NCBI GenBank assembly: GCA_965203435.1
Contig: CBDBCU010000008.1
Coordinates: 372,001 to 436,000, forward strand
Length of the DNA stretch: 64,000 nt
Direction: 5' to 3'
DNA from: CBDBCU01 sp965203435
GTDB taxonomy: Bacteria > Chloroflexota > Dehalococcoidia > Lucifugimonadales > UBA3495
The notes beneath the pieces are model-generated. The model had not been told where the DNA came from. It worked only from the letters and a program-made list of their open reading frames with translations, and searched no databases. How positions within the stretch are numbered: the first letter of the stretch is position 1; every line of letters starts with the position of its first letter. Of the stretch, positions 34,236-43,075 are shown piece by piece. A program made the position numbers and the translations under genes.

Positions 34236-35729
34236 ATGGCAACCCACGCCAATGACGCCGACCCGGGCCAGTCCCTGGCGGTAACGGCCCTTTTCGCCGC
34301 CCTAAGCCCGGAGTTTCGGGAGGCGGTGGTAATGCGGGCTTTGCGCTATCGGGGGCAGGTGTCCGGGGATGCCGGCCGCGCTCTGGATTCCGCCATCCGG
34401 GGCAGCCTGCGGATTCCCGAATACCGCAATTCCGACGCCGCGCCGCCGCACGTGCTGGCCGAGCCGGTGGCCCGGGGGATGTTTCACTCGGAACGCCTGG
34501 CCGGGGCCGCCCTGCGGGTCTGGGCCGAATCCCACGACCCGCTGCTGAAAATCGTCGCCGACCATCTGGCGGCCGAGGCCCTGCCCGCCGAATATCCGGA
34601 TTTGCCGGAAAACGGCTTTCGCGGCGTCTGGGACGGCGATGCCTGGGAGCGGCAACTGGATTGGATTGACGACCTGTCCAGCGATTGGGATCAGGATGAC
34701 CTGGCCCTGATGCTCTGTTATGTGTCCGGCAAGACCATCATCGGCCCGGAGGATGAGGATGATGAGGAGTCCGCTACGGATGAGGATAGGCCGGCTGAGG
34801 ATTACCGGGAGGATGCCGGCCCGCCGGAAAGGGCGGCGGCGGTAGAACCGGCCCGGCCGCCGGCAGCCGCGGCTATCCCGGAAAGGCCGCCGGAACCGGA
34901 GCCACCGCCGGCGATCCCCGAAACGCCGCCATCCATCCCGGCAGTGCCGGAATCGCCGCCGGTAGTGCGGCGTCCCATCCCGGAAACGCCGCCGCCGGTA
35001 GTACGGCGGCCGGTGACGGCCGCCGCCGCGCCGGCGCCGGAGGGCGAGGCTTTGCTTTTCCGTTGCCTGGCTTGGTTGGAACTGCTGCCGGCCGCCGCCC
35101 CGGAATGGGAGGCGTCGGTGGCCTCTTTTGTGGCGGCGGTCAACCAGATTTACGAGGAAAACCAGTCCCATAAGGAGCGGTTTGCCGGCCTGCGGCAAAC
35201 CCTGGCCGAAATCGCCGCCGAGTTCGCCGCGGAACTGGATTTTCTGGAGCAGGATACGGCGGAATGGTCGGTCGACCGCCTGAATGACCTGGCGGCGGTG
35301 AACCGGATGTTGGAACGGGCGGCCGAACTGAAATCCCTGCTGGCCGAATATCGGCAGGTGCATCGGCCGGCGGCCTCGCTCAGCGAGGAACTGCCGCGGC
35401 GGGAACGGCAAAATCGCCTGGAGCGGCAGCTGCTCCGCACCTTGGGGCAAATGGCGCGGCAGATGGCCGGCGACCGGGGGGATGGCGACGGCCCGGCGAC
35501 CGAGGGGGAAACGGCGGCCGGCCCGGCGGCGGAGGACGACCCGGCGGAGCTACCGCCAAGCCCGGAGGAGGACCCGGTCGACCCTACCTTTCAGGGAGAG
35601 CTGGTTTATGAACCGGTAGAGGATACCCTGCCGGTAGAGCCGCCATCCGCGCCGGCAAGGGAAATCCCGACCCCAACAACCCGACCCCGGGCCCGCCGGG
35701 CCAGCAATCGCCCCCACCGCAACCCCTAG
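34236..35729 (+). CDS. Uncharacterised protein with Pro-rich linker and coiled-coil C-terminus
   Basis: 497 residues, no recognised family. The N-terminal 160 residues are an acidic, mostly helical domain (ALSPEFREAVVMRALRYRG, DDLSSDWDQDDLALMLCY). A linker of about 110 residues is rich in Pro/Glu and repeats PETPP/PESPP and VVRRP. Residues from about 275 form a long helical/coiled-coil region (AEIAAEFAAELDFLEQD, RRERQNRLERQLLRTL), ending in an acidic Pro/Glu tail. No signal peptide. The composition suggests a scaffold or cytoplasmic adaptor. It stands alone between repeats. Confidence 0.5.
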   Translation: MATHANDADPGQSLAVTALFAALSPEFREAVVMRALRYRGQVSGDAGRALDSAIRGSLRIPEYRNSDAAPPHVLAEPVARGMFHSERLAGAALRVWAESHDPLLKIVADHLAAEALPAEYPDLPENGFRGVWDGDAWERQLDWIDDLSSDWDQDDLALMLCYVSGKTIIGPEDEDDEESATDEDRPAEDYREDAGPPERAAAVEPARPPAAAAIPERPPEPEPPPAIPETPPSIPAVPESPPVVRRPIPETPPPVVRRPVTAAAAPAPEGEALLFRCLAWLELLPAAAPEWEASVASFVAAVNQIYEENQSHKERFAGLRQTLAEIAAEFAAELDFLEQDTAEWSVDRLNDLAAVNRMLERAAELKSLLAEYRQVHRPAASLSEELPRRERQNRLERQLLRTLGQMARQMAGDRGDGDGPATEGETAAGPAAEDDPAELPPSPEEDPVDPTFQGELVYEPVEDTLPVEPPSAPAREIPTPTTRPRARRASNRPHRNP

Positions 35730-35750
35730 CGGATACCCGGGGCGGATTCA

Positions 35751-35863
35751 AACATGGATAGACAGGATAGACAGGATTTTTGCAGTCTGATGGGAACGGT
35801 TATTGACTGTCAGTACCGTTCTAATCAGATACAAAAATCCTGTCTATCCTGTCTATCCATGTT
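35751..35863. repeat. Family C long inverted repeat, full copy
   Basis: 113 bp with about 31-bp arms (AACATGGATAGACAGGATAG...) around a centre that shares GGGAACGGTTATTGAC and CAGTACCGTTCTAATC with the copy at 11590. The CAGTACCGTT core word also occurs in family B. Confidence 0.85.
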
Positions 35864-35872
35864 AATTAGACG

Positions 35873-36055
35873 CTACTTCCCATTCTTGCCGGGCGGCATA
35901 TCCGGCGGCGGTTCGTCGAAGGGCCGGCCTTCCCGTTCCGCCGTTGCTTTCCGCTCCAGCCAGCCCCGCCACTTCCGACGCTCGGCCGACGCACCCTCAG
36001 CCCGGCCCTGGAAGTAGCGGGCTTTCAGGTAAGGTTCGATCAGCATAACAGCCAT
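35873..36055 (-). pseudogene. Truncated duplicate of the neighbouring membrane protein's tail
   Basis: About 60 residues matching the C-terminal end of the gene at 36088: IEPYLKARYFQGRAEG and KWRGWLERKATAEREGRPF are nearly identical, but the membrane helices and the GRAEGKVE repeat run are missing. It looks like a partial tandem duplicate with no membrane domain left. ATG 36055 gives a possible short peptide; a function is doubtful. Confidence 0.55.
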
Positions 36056-36087
36056 CCCGCCGTCAGCCGAATACCGGCCGGGCAAAG

Positions 36088-36603
36088 TTACTGCCCGCCC
36101 TGGCCCGGCAACGCATCCGGCGGCGGTTCATTGAAGGGCCGGCCCTCCCGTTCCGCCGTCGCTTTCCGCTCCAGCCAGCCCCGCCACTTCTGCCGCTCGG
36201 CCGCCGCGCCCTCAACCTTGCCCTCGGCCCGGCCCTCAACCTTGCCCTCGGCCCGGCCCTCAACCTTGCCCTCGGCCCGGCCCTCAACCTTGCCCTCGGC
36301 CCGGCCCTGGAAGTAGCGGGTTTTCAGGTACCGTTCCACCAGCATAAAGCGTCCCTCCACCAACAGAATAGTCGCCAGGACAATCCACGGCACCATAGCC
36401 GAGGCGTCTTTGAGGCCCGCCAGGATGATGTCCGCCGCCGCCGTTCCCGTTGCGGCGTTGGCAAAACCCCGCCAGATATACAAGCCGTTGAACAGGAGAA
36501 AGAGCAGCCCGGACAGGAAAAAGTAGGCCGGAATGGAAGTCTGCCGAATGCTCCAGACGGCTTGCACTTCCTCCTCGGGGTTAAACTGATCGTCCTCTTG
36601 CAT
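36088..36603 (-). CDS. Two-helix membrane protein with octapeptide repeats
   Basis: 171 residues from ATG 36603. An acidic N-terminus, two membrane helices (AYFFLSGLLFLLFNGLYIW and WIVLATILLVEGRFMLV) and a cytoplasmic-type charged tail. The tail has four tandem GRAEGKVE units (24-bp DNA repeat, about 36215-36310), then KWRGWLERKATAEREGRPF. Such EGK-rich tails occur in several bacterial families but give no function. A partial copy of the tail lies just downstream. GGGGGGA precedes the start. Confidence 0.6.
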   Translation of the reverse strand: MQEDDQFNPEEEVQAVWSIRQTSIPAYFFLSGLLFLLFNGLYIWRGFANAATGTAAADIILAGLKDASAMVPWIVLATILLVEGRFMLVERYLKTRYFQGRAEGKVEGRAEGKVEGRAEGKVEGRAEGKVEGAAAERQKWRGWLERKATAEREGRPFNEPPPDALPGQGGQ

Positions 36604-36755
36604 TGTAACATCCCCCCCGCTGATTTGCAACCGTTATACCACAAAGCGGCCGGGCGGCGCTACCCCTAAAGGTCAGTAGGTCAGGGATTTTTGCTGAGGG
36701 AAACCGGGATCTACCGGATGCTTTGCCGTTGCCGGCCCGTCCCGGCGGGTGTATC

Positions 36756-37688
36756 CTACCCCTGCTCCTCGGCCAACGCCTGGCGCAGGGTTTCCTCGGC
36801 GACCCGCACCTCGACCCCGGCCCGTTCCTCTTGTAGCAGCATGGCTACCCGGGAGTCGCGGTTTCCCCAGCCCCGGTTGATCGCCTCGGTCAGTTCGGCC
36901 AGGGCCAGGTTCGCCAGACGCATTGGCACATTGAACTCCCGGCCCACGCCCACCGCCAAATCCACATCCTTGCGGGCCAGTTGCAGGGCAAAATCCGGCG
37001 GATCGAAGTTGCCGGGCAGCAAATGCTCGGCCAATCCCTCGAAAGTTCCCCGGCGGCCTTGCGCCCCCCGGCGCACCGCCTGCCACAAAGCCAGCGGCTC
37101 CACGCCGGCCTTGACGCCCATCGTAAAAGTTTCGGCCAGCGCGCACTGGATGATGTAGCCGGAGCAGTTATGCACCAGCTTGGCGACAGCCCCGCAGCCA
37201 ATCGGCCCCACATAGTAGGCTTTATCGCCGATGGCATCCAACACCGGCTTATAGCGGTCGAACACCTCCCGATCGCCGCCGACCCAGATCGCCAGATTGC
37301 CGCTTTGGGCGCCGCGGGGGCCGCCGCTGACCGGGGCGTCCAGCATCGCAATGCCGCGGGCGGCGTAGGTTTCGTGGATGCGGCGGATAACCGTCGGCGC
37401 GTTGGTGCTGAGGTCAAAATAGACCTTGCCGGCGGACAAGCCTTCCAGCATCCCCCCTTCGCCCAGGGCTACCGCTTCCACTTCCAGCGGGCCGGGCAGG
37501 GAAGTAAAGACCACCTCGGCGGCTTCGGCCACTTGCCGGGGGGTGTCGGCCCAGGTAGCCCCGGCTTCCAGATGGGGCGTCGCCGCGGCCGGCCGCAGGT
37601 CGTGGACAATCATTTCATTGCCCCCGCGCAAGCAGTTGTAGGCCATGCTGCCGCCCATAGTTCCCAATCCGATAAATCCAACTTTCAT
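36756..37688 (-). CDS. Beta-hydroxyacid dehydrogenase (3-hydroxyisobutyrate dehydrogenase-like)
   Basis: NAD(P)-dependent oxidoreductase of 310 residues. Rossmann motif GFIGLGTMGGSMA at the N-terminus, substrate loop DAPVSGGPRGAQSGNL, and the catalytic Lys in AVAKLVHN. Its substrate could be 3-hydroxyisobutyrate, tartronate semialdehyde or another short beta-hydroxyacid. The start has GGGGAGGAACTG upstream. No pathway partners adjoin it. Confidence 0.9.
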   Translation of the reverse strand: MKVGFIGLGTMGGSMAYNCLRGGNEMIVHDLRPAAATPHLEAGATWADTPRQVAEAAEVVFTSLPGPLEVEAVALGEGGMLEGLSAGKVYFDLSTNAPTVIRRIHETYAARGIAMLDAPVSGGPRGAQSGNLAIWVGGDREVFDRYKPVLDAIGDKAYYVGPIGCGAVAKLVHNCSGYIIQCALAETFTMGVKAGVEPLALWQAVRRGAQGRRGTFEGLAEHLLPGNFDPPDFALQLARKDVDLAVGVGREFNVPMRLANLALAELTEAINRGWGNRDSRVAMLLQEERAGVEVRVAEETLRQALAEEQG

Positions 37689-37888
37689 CAGTTCCTCCCC
37701 TTGCCGTGTCTTGGCGTGGCGGATGTTCCGGGCCGGCCAATTTTCCGCCGGGCTTTGGCCGGGCTTTAGCCGGCCGTCCCGGAGTTTTGCGCCCCATTAT
37801 GCGGTTTTGCGGCGGCCCTGGCAATGGGATGGGGCGGGATAAATGCCGGGCTATGTCGAGTCATTCCGGCCGCCCTTACCCCCCACCA

Positions 37889-37926
37889 GTTAACACCTTT
37901 GTAACAAAAAGTTACACAGAATTAAC
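37889..37926 (+). promoter_or_regulatory. Four direct TTAAC/GTAAC repeats, GlnR- or PhoB-like operator
   Basis: GTTAAC, GTAAC, GTTAC and ATTAAC have their last bases at 37894, 37905, 37915 and 37926, spacings of 11, 10 and 11, one helix turn each. This is the layout bound by OmpR-family regulators such as GlnR or PhoP. A GATAAT-like -10 lies near 37959. A second, two-unit version is at 38175-38190. A gene of the amt cluster follows each. The rest of 37689-37880 shows nothing. Confidence 0.6.
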
Positions 37927-38000
37927 TTTATGGATATTTGTTTGTAACAACCGGCTTGGATAATGGCAGTAATCAATCCATTGTCAGGAGGATGCCAGTT

Positions 38001-38084
38001 ATGGAAGCCCTGATCGCCGCCGGCGCTTTTCTCGGTCTGTTCAGCCTGTGGGTGCTGGTGCCCAAGGTGTTTATCAAGAAGTAG
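38001..38084 (+). CDS. 27-residue membrane peptide 1, upstream of amt
   Basis: A single membrane helix with a basic end: MEALIAAGAFLGLFSLWVLV then PKVFIKK. AGGAGG lies nine bases before ATG 38001. The next gene is a 27-residue paralog (ALFSLWVLLPKVFIKK), which makes chance translation unlikely. I know no named family. The shared position ahead of the ammonium transporter suggests a small membrane partner or regulator of it. Confidence 0.6.
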   Translation: MEALIAAGAFLGLFSLWVLVPKVFIKK

Positions 38085-38091
38085 GCGCGGC

Positions 38092-38113
38092 CGGGACGGA
38101 GGTATCCGTCCCG
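38092..38113 (+). terminator. Stem-loop after peptide 1
   Basis: CGGGACGGA, loop GGTA, TCCGTCCCG, directly after the stop. No T run follows, so it may act in RNA stability or attenuation. Confidence 0.4.
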
Positions 38114-38166
38114 CCGCCCGGTCACCCCGGGGCGTTTCACCCTATTTATTGACGCCGCGGACAACC

Positions 38167-38198
38167 GCCAAGATGTAACAAAGAATTAACAACTTGGC
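38167..38198 (+). promoter_or_regulatory. Second operator-like region
   Basis: GTAAC (ends 38179) and ATTAAC (ends 38190), 11 bases apart, are framed by GCCAAG (38167-38172) and CTTGGC (38193-38198). This matches half of the direct-repeat array at 37889 and precedes peptide 2. Confidence 0.5.
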
Positions 38199-38264
38199 AA
38201 ATTGTTGGCAACACTTGCCCGCCATACTGCTGGCCAGCATCAACTTTGAGGAGCGAAAGGAACT

Positions 38265-38348
38265 ATGGAAATCATCGCCGCCGGCGCCGTCTTTACCGCC
38301 CTGTTCAGCCTGTGGGTGCTGCTGCCCAAGGTCTTTATCAAGAAGTAG
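38265..38348 (+). CDS. 27-residue membrane peptide 2, upstream of amt
   Basis: Paralog of the peptide at 38001: MEIIAAGAVFTALFSLWVLL then PKVFIKK, a single helix with the same C-terminal motif. GAGGAG and AAAGGA precede ATG 38265. It has its own operator-like block. The 360 bases from here to amt hold one family A repeat (38467-38495) and no other gene. Confidence 0.6.
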   Translation: MEIIAAGAVFTALFSLWVLLPKVFIKK

Positions 38349-38706
38349 GCGCGGCCCGGGGTTCCCCTCCGTTGCCAGGGTATCCGCCCCTCCTGAATGG
38401 GTAGCAGTGCGGATAGCCGCGCAACCGGACGAAACCCGGCCGGCAATCCGCTCTGTTGCAGAGGTATCCGCTCATCCTGAACTTGTTGAAGGATGGCCGC
38501 CCCGCAACAGAACGAAACTCGGCCCGGCAATCCCTTGCCCCACCGCCGGCCGGCGTAGATCGGCCGCCGGGAGTCCATCCTCGGAAACCGCTTGCGAGGG
38601 ATGGACTGTTTCTATGTACGCCGCCAATAACGGCAACCCGGCCCTTTCCTCAAAAAACCCGTTCCTTTCGCCGCCCTCGTCCGCAAAAGGGGGAAAGTAG
38701 CAAGCA

Positions 38707-39924
38707 ATGAACAGCGGAGATACGGCGTGGATTCTGGCCTCCTCGGCCCTGGTGCTGCTGATGACCCCGGGGCTGGCTTTCTTTTACGGCGGCTTGGTGC
38801 GCCGCAAGAACACTACCGCCACCATTATGCATTCCCTGACCTGTATGGGCATTGCCGGCGTGGTCTGGGTGCTGTGGGGCTATTCCCTGGCTTTCAGCCG
38901 GGATCTGGGCGGCTTGGGCCTGGTCGGCGGCCTGGACTGGCTGCTGCTGAATGGGGTCAGCGCTACGGAAAGCGGCCCCTACGCCGACAACATTCCCCAT
39001 CAGGCGTTTGCGGTTTTTCAGGGAATGTTCGCCATCATCACCCCGGCCCTGATTACCGGCGCCTTTGCCGAGCGGATGAAATTCAGCGCCTTTTTCCTCT
39101 TTACCGTTATCTGGATAACTGTGGTCTATGCGCCGGTGGCCCACTGGGTTTGGAACGCCAACGGCTGGCTGGGCGGCCTGGGGGTATTGGATTTTGCCGG
39201 CGGCACGGTGGTGCATATCAACTCCGGCATTGCGGCTCTGGCGGCGGCGCTGATTATCGGCCGGCGCATTGGCTTTGGCGAGCTGCCGATGCCGCCGCAT
39301 AATGTGCCGATGGTGGTGTTGGGGGCCGGACTGCTGTGGTTCGGCTGGTTCGGTTTCAACGCCGGCAGCGCCCTGGCCGCCGACGGGACGGCGGTGAATG
39401 CCTTTGTCGTCACCAACACCGCGGCCGCCGCCGGCGTGTTGGGCTGGGTCGGAATGTCCTGGTTTTTCATCAAGAAACCCAGCATCATCGGAGCGGCCTC
39501 CGGCGCGGTGGCCGGCTTGGTTGCCATTACTCCGGCCGCCGGCTTTGTCGGGGCCGGGCCGGCGGTGCTGATTGGCTTGGCCGCCGGGGTTATCTGCTAC
39601 TGGTCGGTGGAGCTGCTGCTGAAACTGAAAGTGGATGACGCTTTGGCCGTTTGGGGCGTGCACGGTATGGGCGGCGTCTGGGGGGCTTTGGCGACCGGCC
39701 TCTTTGTGGGCATCGGATTCGGCGAACTGAACGAGGGCGTTACCCGGATCCAGCAGGTCGGCTTGCAGGCCATTGGCATCCTGGTGACGGTGGTCTGGTC
39801 TTTTGCCCTGACCGCCATCATCCTGCTGGCCTTGAAATACACCATCGGCCTGCGGGTCAAGGATATGGAGGAGGAAATCGGCACCGACTTGTCCCAGCAC
39901 GGGGAGCAAGCCTATACGGTGTAA
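38707..39924 (+). CDS. amt: Ammonium transporter
   Basis: Amt/Mep/Rh channel, 405 residues, about eleven helices. FYGGLVRRKN near the N-terminus, FAGGTVVHINSGIAAL (pore His), GAGLLWFGWFGFNAGSAL and VWGVHGMGGVWGALATG (second pore His) are the family signatures. It imports ammonium/ammonia and is usually regulated by PII, which is not in the window. The start has only a weak GGGGGAAAG upstream. It follows two 27-residue membrane peptides with nitrogen-type operator repeats, so the three are probably co-regulated. Confidence 0.95.
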   Translation: MNSGDTAWILASSALVLLMTPGLAFFYGGLVRRKNTTATIMHSLTCMGIAGVVWVLWGYSLAFSRDLGGLGLVGGLDWLLLNGVSATESGPYADNIPHQAFAVFQGMFAIITPALITGAFAERMKFSAFFLFTVIWITVVYAPVAHWVWNANGWLGGLGVLDFAGGTVVHINSGIAALAAALIIGRRIGFGELPMPPHNVPMVVLGAGLLWFGWFGFNAGSALAADGTAVNAFVVTNTAAAAGVLGWVGMSWFFIKKPSIIGAASGAVAGLVAITPAAGFVGAGPAVLIGLAAGVICYWSVELLLKLKVDDALAVWGVHGMGGVWGALATGLFVGIGFGELNEGVTRIQQVGLQAIGILVTVVWSFALTAIILLALKYTIGLRVKDMEEEIGTDLSQHGEQAYTV

Positions 39925-39979
39925 GGGGGCGATTCTGGCCGGGATTCCCGGCCGCCCTGCCGTCGTTCCGCCGCTCTCT

Positions 39980-40080
39980 ACCGTCATTCCCGCGTAAGCG
40001 GGAATCCGACGGCAGTTGGATGGCAAAGGGCTGGTCTTTTCAGCGCTGTTCGGGATTCCCGCTTACGCGGGAATGACGGT
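39980..40080. repeat. Family B MITE-like repeat, copy 11
   Basis: Core TGGATGGCAAAGGGCTGGTC, the third core subtype, also seen at 49844. Confidence 0.85.
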
Positions 40081-40153
40081 AGAGGGCGGCTGGAAATGAC
40101 GGTTTCTATTATCCCCTGCCGTTATTATAGGCCATTGTCCTCCCACCCGTCCC

Positions 40154-42877
40154 CTACCGCCCCACCGCCAATTCCGCCGCCCACAGCTGGCCTTGTCCCG
40201 GGGTGTGCTGGCCGGTGCGGATGGTTTTGATGGGGTAGCCGGGCAAGGGGACGATGGCAATACAGCGGCCGTCAAAATTATCGCCCCAATGGTCAAAGGC
40301 AAAATCCTGATTGGCAAAACCGGCGGCCCGCTGCGGCCGGGGCAAGTCGGCCCTATCCTCCGGGATGATATGCAGGAAAAAGGCGGCCGCCGTATCCGCC
40401 GCAGCGCAGGATTCCCGGGAGTAAATCAGTAGGTTATCCTCAAGATACAGGTCAAAGATGGCGCGGCGGGCCGGTTTCCGGCCGGCCAAAGACCGGTAAT
40501 CGGCGGCCGCTTGGCGGCCGGCGGCCGGGTATAGGCGGGCCGCCCAAGCATTGGCTTGCCCCGTCCGCAGGGCAGCAATGGGGTAATCGGGTAAGGGAAC
40601 GGCGGCTATACACTCCCCATCAATCCGGCCGCCGTAATCCGGCAAGAGAAAATCCCGGTTCGCAAAGCCCTTGGCCCGTTCGATGGTCGGCAAGTCCGCC
40701 GCATTAACCGGGTAGAGATGCAGGAATACCGGGGTTTCATATTCGGACGGAGCGCAGTCCCCTTTGGCATAAAGCAGGCGGTGGCGGCCGGCCTCCCGGT
40801 CCAGAAAAACCGCAAAATCATCCATCCCGGCCGGCCGGGCCGCCGGCCGCTCTTGCCGCCGGGCGGCGATGGTTTCCCGCAGCCCGGGCCGGGAAAGGCT
40901 ATGCAGTTCATCCCACGCGGGAAAGATATACCCGTCGCCCTCTCCCTCCGCATACCGGCTGATAATCAGGTCGCCGTTCCGGGCATAATCGGGCAGCTGA
41001 ATTACCGCCAGGCAAATATCCCCCAACCGCGCCGGGTAGTTGTGAAAGCGGGCATGAGTCCCATATTTCTGGAAAGGCGGCGGCAGGATTTCCGGGTCGA
41101 TGGGGAAAAACTTGACCGCAAACCGCCCGGCCCGGCCCTCCGGAGGGCAGTTTTCCCGCACAAAAGTAAGCCGGCGGCCGTGGCGATAAACGGCATAATC
41201 GGCGCGGATAATCGGCTCCCCGGCTACGGCTTGGCGGTAGAGTTCTCGGTAGGCGGCGATGGCGGCCGGCGTCATCCGGGAATCATCCAACGGCCGCACA
41301 GCGATCAGGGTATTGTGGTAAAGGCGGCGGCCGTAGCGGGAATTGAAAGCCAAATCCGGCTGGCTGGGGTCAATGTGGCCGGTCAAGGCATAATCGGCGC
41401 GGCGGCTGCCGTCGGCCAACCGCAGACGCCGCCGGGCCGCCGCCGGCAGGATTTCCCAATGCCGCGGCCCCACCCGCACGGTCAAAGTTTCCTCGGGATG
41501 GCGCGCCAGCAAATCCTCCAATCCCGCCCGCGCCGCCAGGTGCCAATAATCCAAATCATACTGCCCCCGCAACTGTTCCGGCGTAGTCCGATCCACCAGA
41601 AAGTTAAAATAAAGATGCTGCCAGGGATGGATTTGCGCCATTTGCAGCAGAATCAAACCCAACCCCAAGCCTGCCAATCCCCCTATTCCGACCGGCCCAT
41701 ACCGCCGCCGGGCCAGGATGGAAAGCAGCCCGCCACCGCCCAAAGCCGCCAGCAGGCAAAAGGGCGCATAGAGGAAATAAAGTTGCCGCCAATCCTGATA
41801 ATAGTTGGGATTCAGCAGGGCGGCGGCCAGCGGCGGCAGTAGAAAGCAGGCCGTCAACAGCAATAGGAAACGCCGCCGGGTATTGCGGCAAATCGCTCCG
41901 GGCCGGCGGACACTCCGGGCCGCTACCGCCGCCATTCCGATAAAGCCCAGCAGTAAAATCAGCGGCGGCGTGGTGATGCCGAACCAGACCGCCAAGTAAT
42001 GCGGCGGCAGTTCGTTGGACAGCCGCCATTCCCCTTGAAATAATTGCGGCAAAATCGTCGGATGATTGACCGCCTGGCCCAGGCCGGCCGCCAGATAGTC
42101 CAACGGATTGGCCCAAGCGTAGGGCGTAGATACATAAAAAGTCAGCCCGGCGGCCATTGCGAACAGCCCGGCGGTCAACAGGATTCCTTTCCGTTCCGGC
42201 CAACTCCCGGCATACCAAAAGTCCAGCCCCCGCATTGCCACTATCGCCGGCAGCAGCAGCAGCCCCATAATCCGCAGGTTGGTCAACAGCCCTACCGCTA
42301 TTCCCAACAAGATGAAAGCCCCCGGCGTATCCCGGCGGAAAGCCCGTTCCAGCAGATACAGGGCAATTAGGAACATACTGAAAAAGGGCGCGTCTTTGGA
42401 ATTAAAAAAGGAGTGGGCGTAGATCCGGGGATGCAACAGGTAGAGTAGCAGGGCCAGCAGGGCGATAAGCCGGTTGTCGGAAAGCCGATAAGCCAGCCGC
42501 CAGCAAAAGAACCCGCCGAATATAAAGAACAGGTGGGTGAGGGTTAAGCGGAGCCGGTGGATATAGTGGTAATCCTCTAATCCCAAAGCTTCCTCGGCCA
42601 GCAGCAGCGGCAACTCAAAGGCAATGCCGTAAAGCCGGTCGAGGTAGTTGAGGGTTTCCAGCCCCTCAGGATTGCCCAAGATGGTGTTCAAGCTGGCTTG
42701 GGCAATCTGGCGCTGGAGCCGTTCATCCCGGGAAATGCCATAATCCCCGGCCAGAAACAAGCCGGCCAGCAGGAAAAGGGCGCAAATCAGCAAACCGCTG
42801 CGGACGGTCAAAAAGTTCAGCGCCGCCCGGCGGCCGCCGGAAAGTTGCGGGGCTATGCGGCGCAGCGGCAGGAACAT
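40154..42877 (-). CDS. GT-C-like membrane protein with 3 C-terminal repeat domains
   Basis: 907 residues from ATG 42877. The first 470 or so residues are a polytopic GT-C-type membrane domain (GDYGISRDE in the first external loop, YHYIHRLRLTLTHLFF, HPRIYAHSFFNSKD, STPYAWANPLDYLAA). After about residue 560 come three copies of a 115-130-residue extracytoplasmic domain, with markers near 572 (RENCPPE), 702 (KGDCAPSEY) and 820 (RESCAAAD). Each ends in an IPLPDYPI/RTGQ-like strand, with a conserved second Cys (DGRC). It is the smallest of three tandem paralogs. TATAAT lies seven bases before the ATG, so the message is probably leaderless. Confidence 0.65.
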   Translation of the reverse strand: MFLPLRRIAPQLSGGRRAALNFLTVRSGLLICALFLLAGLFLAGDYGISRDERLQRQIAQASLNTILGNPEGLETLNYLDRLYGIAFELPLLLAEEALGLEDYHYIHRLRLTLTHLFFIFGGFFCWRLAYRLSDNRLIALLALLLYLLHPRIYAHSFFNSKDAPFFSMFLIALYLLERAFRRDTPGAFILLGIAVGLLTNLRIMGLLLLPAIVAMRGLDFWYAGSWPERKGILLTAGLFAMAAGLTFYVSTPYAWANPLDYLAAGLGQAVNHPTILPQLFQGEWRLSNELPPHYLAVWFGITTPPLILLLGFIGMAAVAARSVRRPGAICRNTRRRFLLLLTACFLLPPLAAALLNPNYYQDWRQLYFLYAPFCLLAALGGGGLLSILARRRYGPVGIGGLAGLGLGLILLQMAQIHPWQHLYFNFLVDRTTPEQLRGQYDLDYWHLAARAGLEDLLARHPEETLTVRVGPRHWEILPAAARRRLRLADGSRRADYALTGHIDPSQPDLAFNSRYGRRLYHNTLIAVRPLDDSRMTPAAIAAYRELYRQAVAGEPIIRADYAVYRHGRRLTFVRENCPPEGRAGRFAVKFFPIDPEILPPPFQKYGTHARFHNYPARLGDICLAVIQLPDYARNGDLIISRYAEGEGDGYIFPAWDELHSLSRPGLRETIAARRQERPAARPAGMDDFAVFLDREAGRHRLLYAKGDCAPSEYETPVFLHLYPVNAADLPTIERAKGFANRDFLLPDYGGRIDGECIAAVPLPDYPIAALRTGQANAWAARLYPAAGRQAAADYRSLAGRKPARRAIFDLYLEDNLLIYSRESCAAADTAAAFFLHIIPEDRADLPRPQRAAGFANQDFAFDHWGDNFDGRCIAIVPLPGYPIKTIRTGQHTPGQGQLWAAELAVGR

Positions 42878-42884
42878 AAGGCGG

Positions 42885-42890
42885 ATTATA
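42885..42890 (-). promoter_or_regulatory. TATAAT box, leaderless start for paralog 1
   Basis: TATAAT ends seven bases before ATG 42877; the same spacing is found before the other two paralogs. There is no Shine-Dalgarno. Confidence 0.55.
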
Positions 42891-42900
42891 GCACATAGCA

Positions 42901-43001
42901 ACCGTCATTCCCGCGTAAGCGGGAATCCTGCGGTTGCTTGCCAAGACTGCGGCATTATACGGCAGTACCGTCGGGATTCCCGCTTACGCGGGAATGACGG
43001 T
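42901..43001. repeat. Family B MITE-like repeat, copy 12
   Basis: Core TTGCCAAGACTGCGGCATTA, placed just upstream of the promoter of the first GT-C paralog; the copy at 46202 takes the same place before the second. Confidence 0.85.
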
Positions 43002-43030
43002 AGATAGGCGGCCGCAACCGCACCATCCGC

Positions 43031-43061
43031 ACATCCTGAACTGGTTGAAGGACGAGCGGAC
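43031..43061. repeat. Family A repeat
   Basis: CACATCCTGAACTGGTTGAA plus GGACGAGCGGA, next to the family B copy at 42901. Confidence 0.6.
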
Positions 43062-43075
43062 AATCAGCAGCGACT

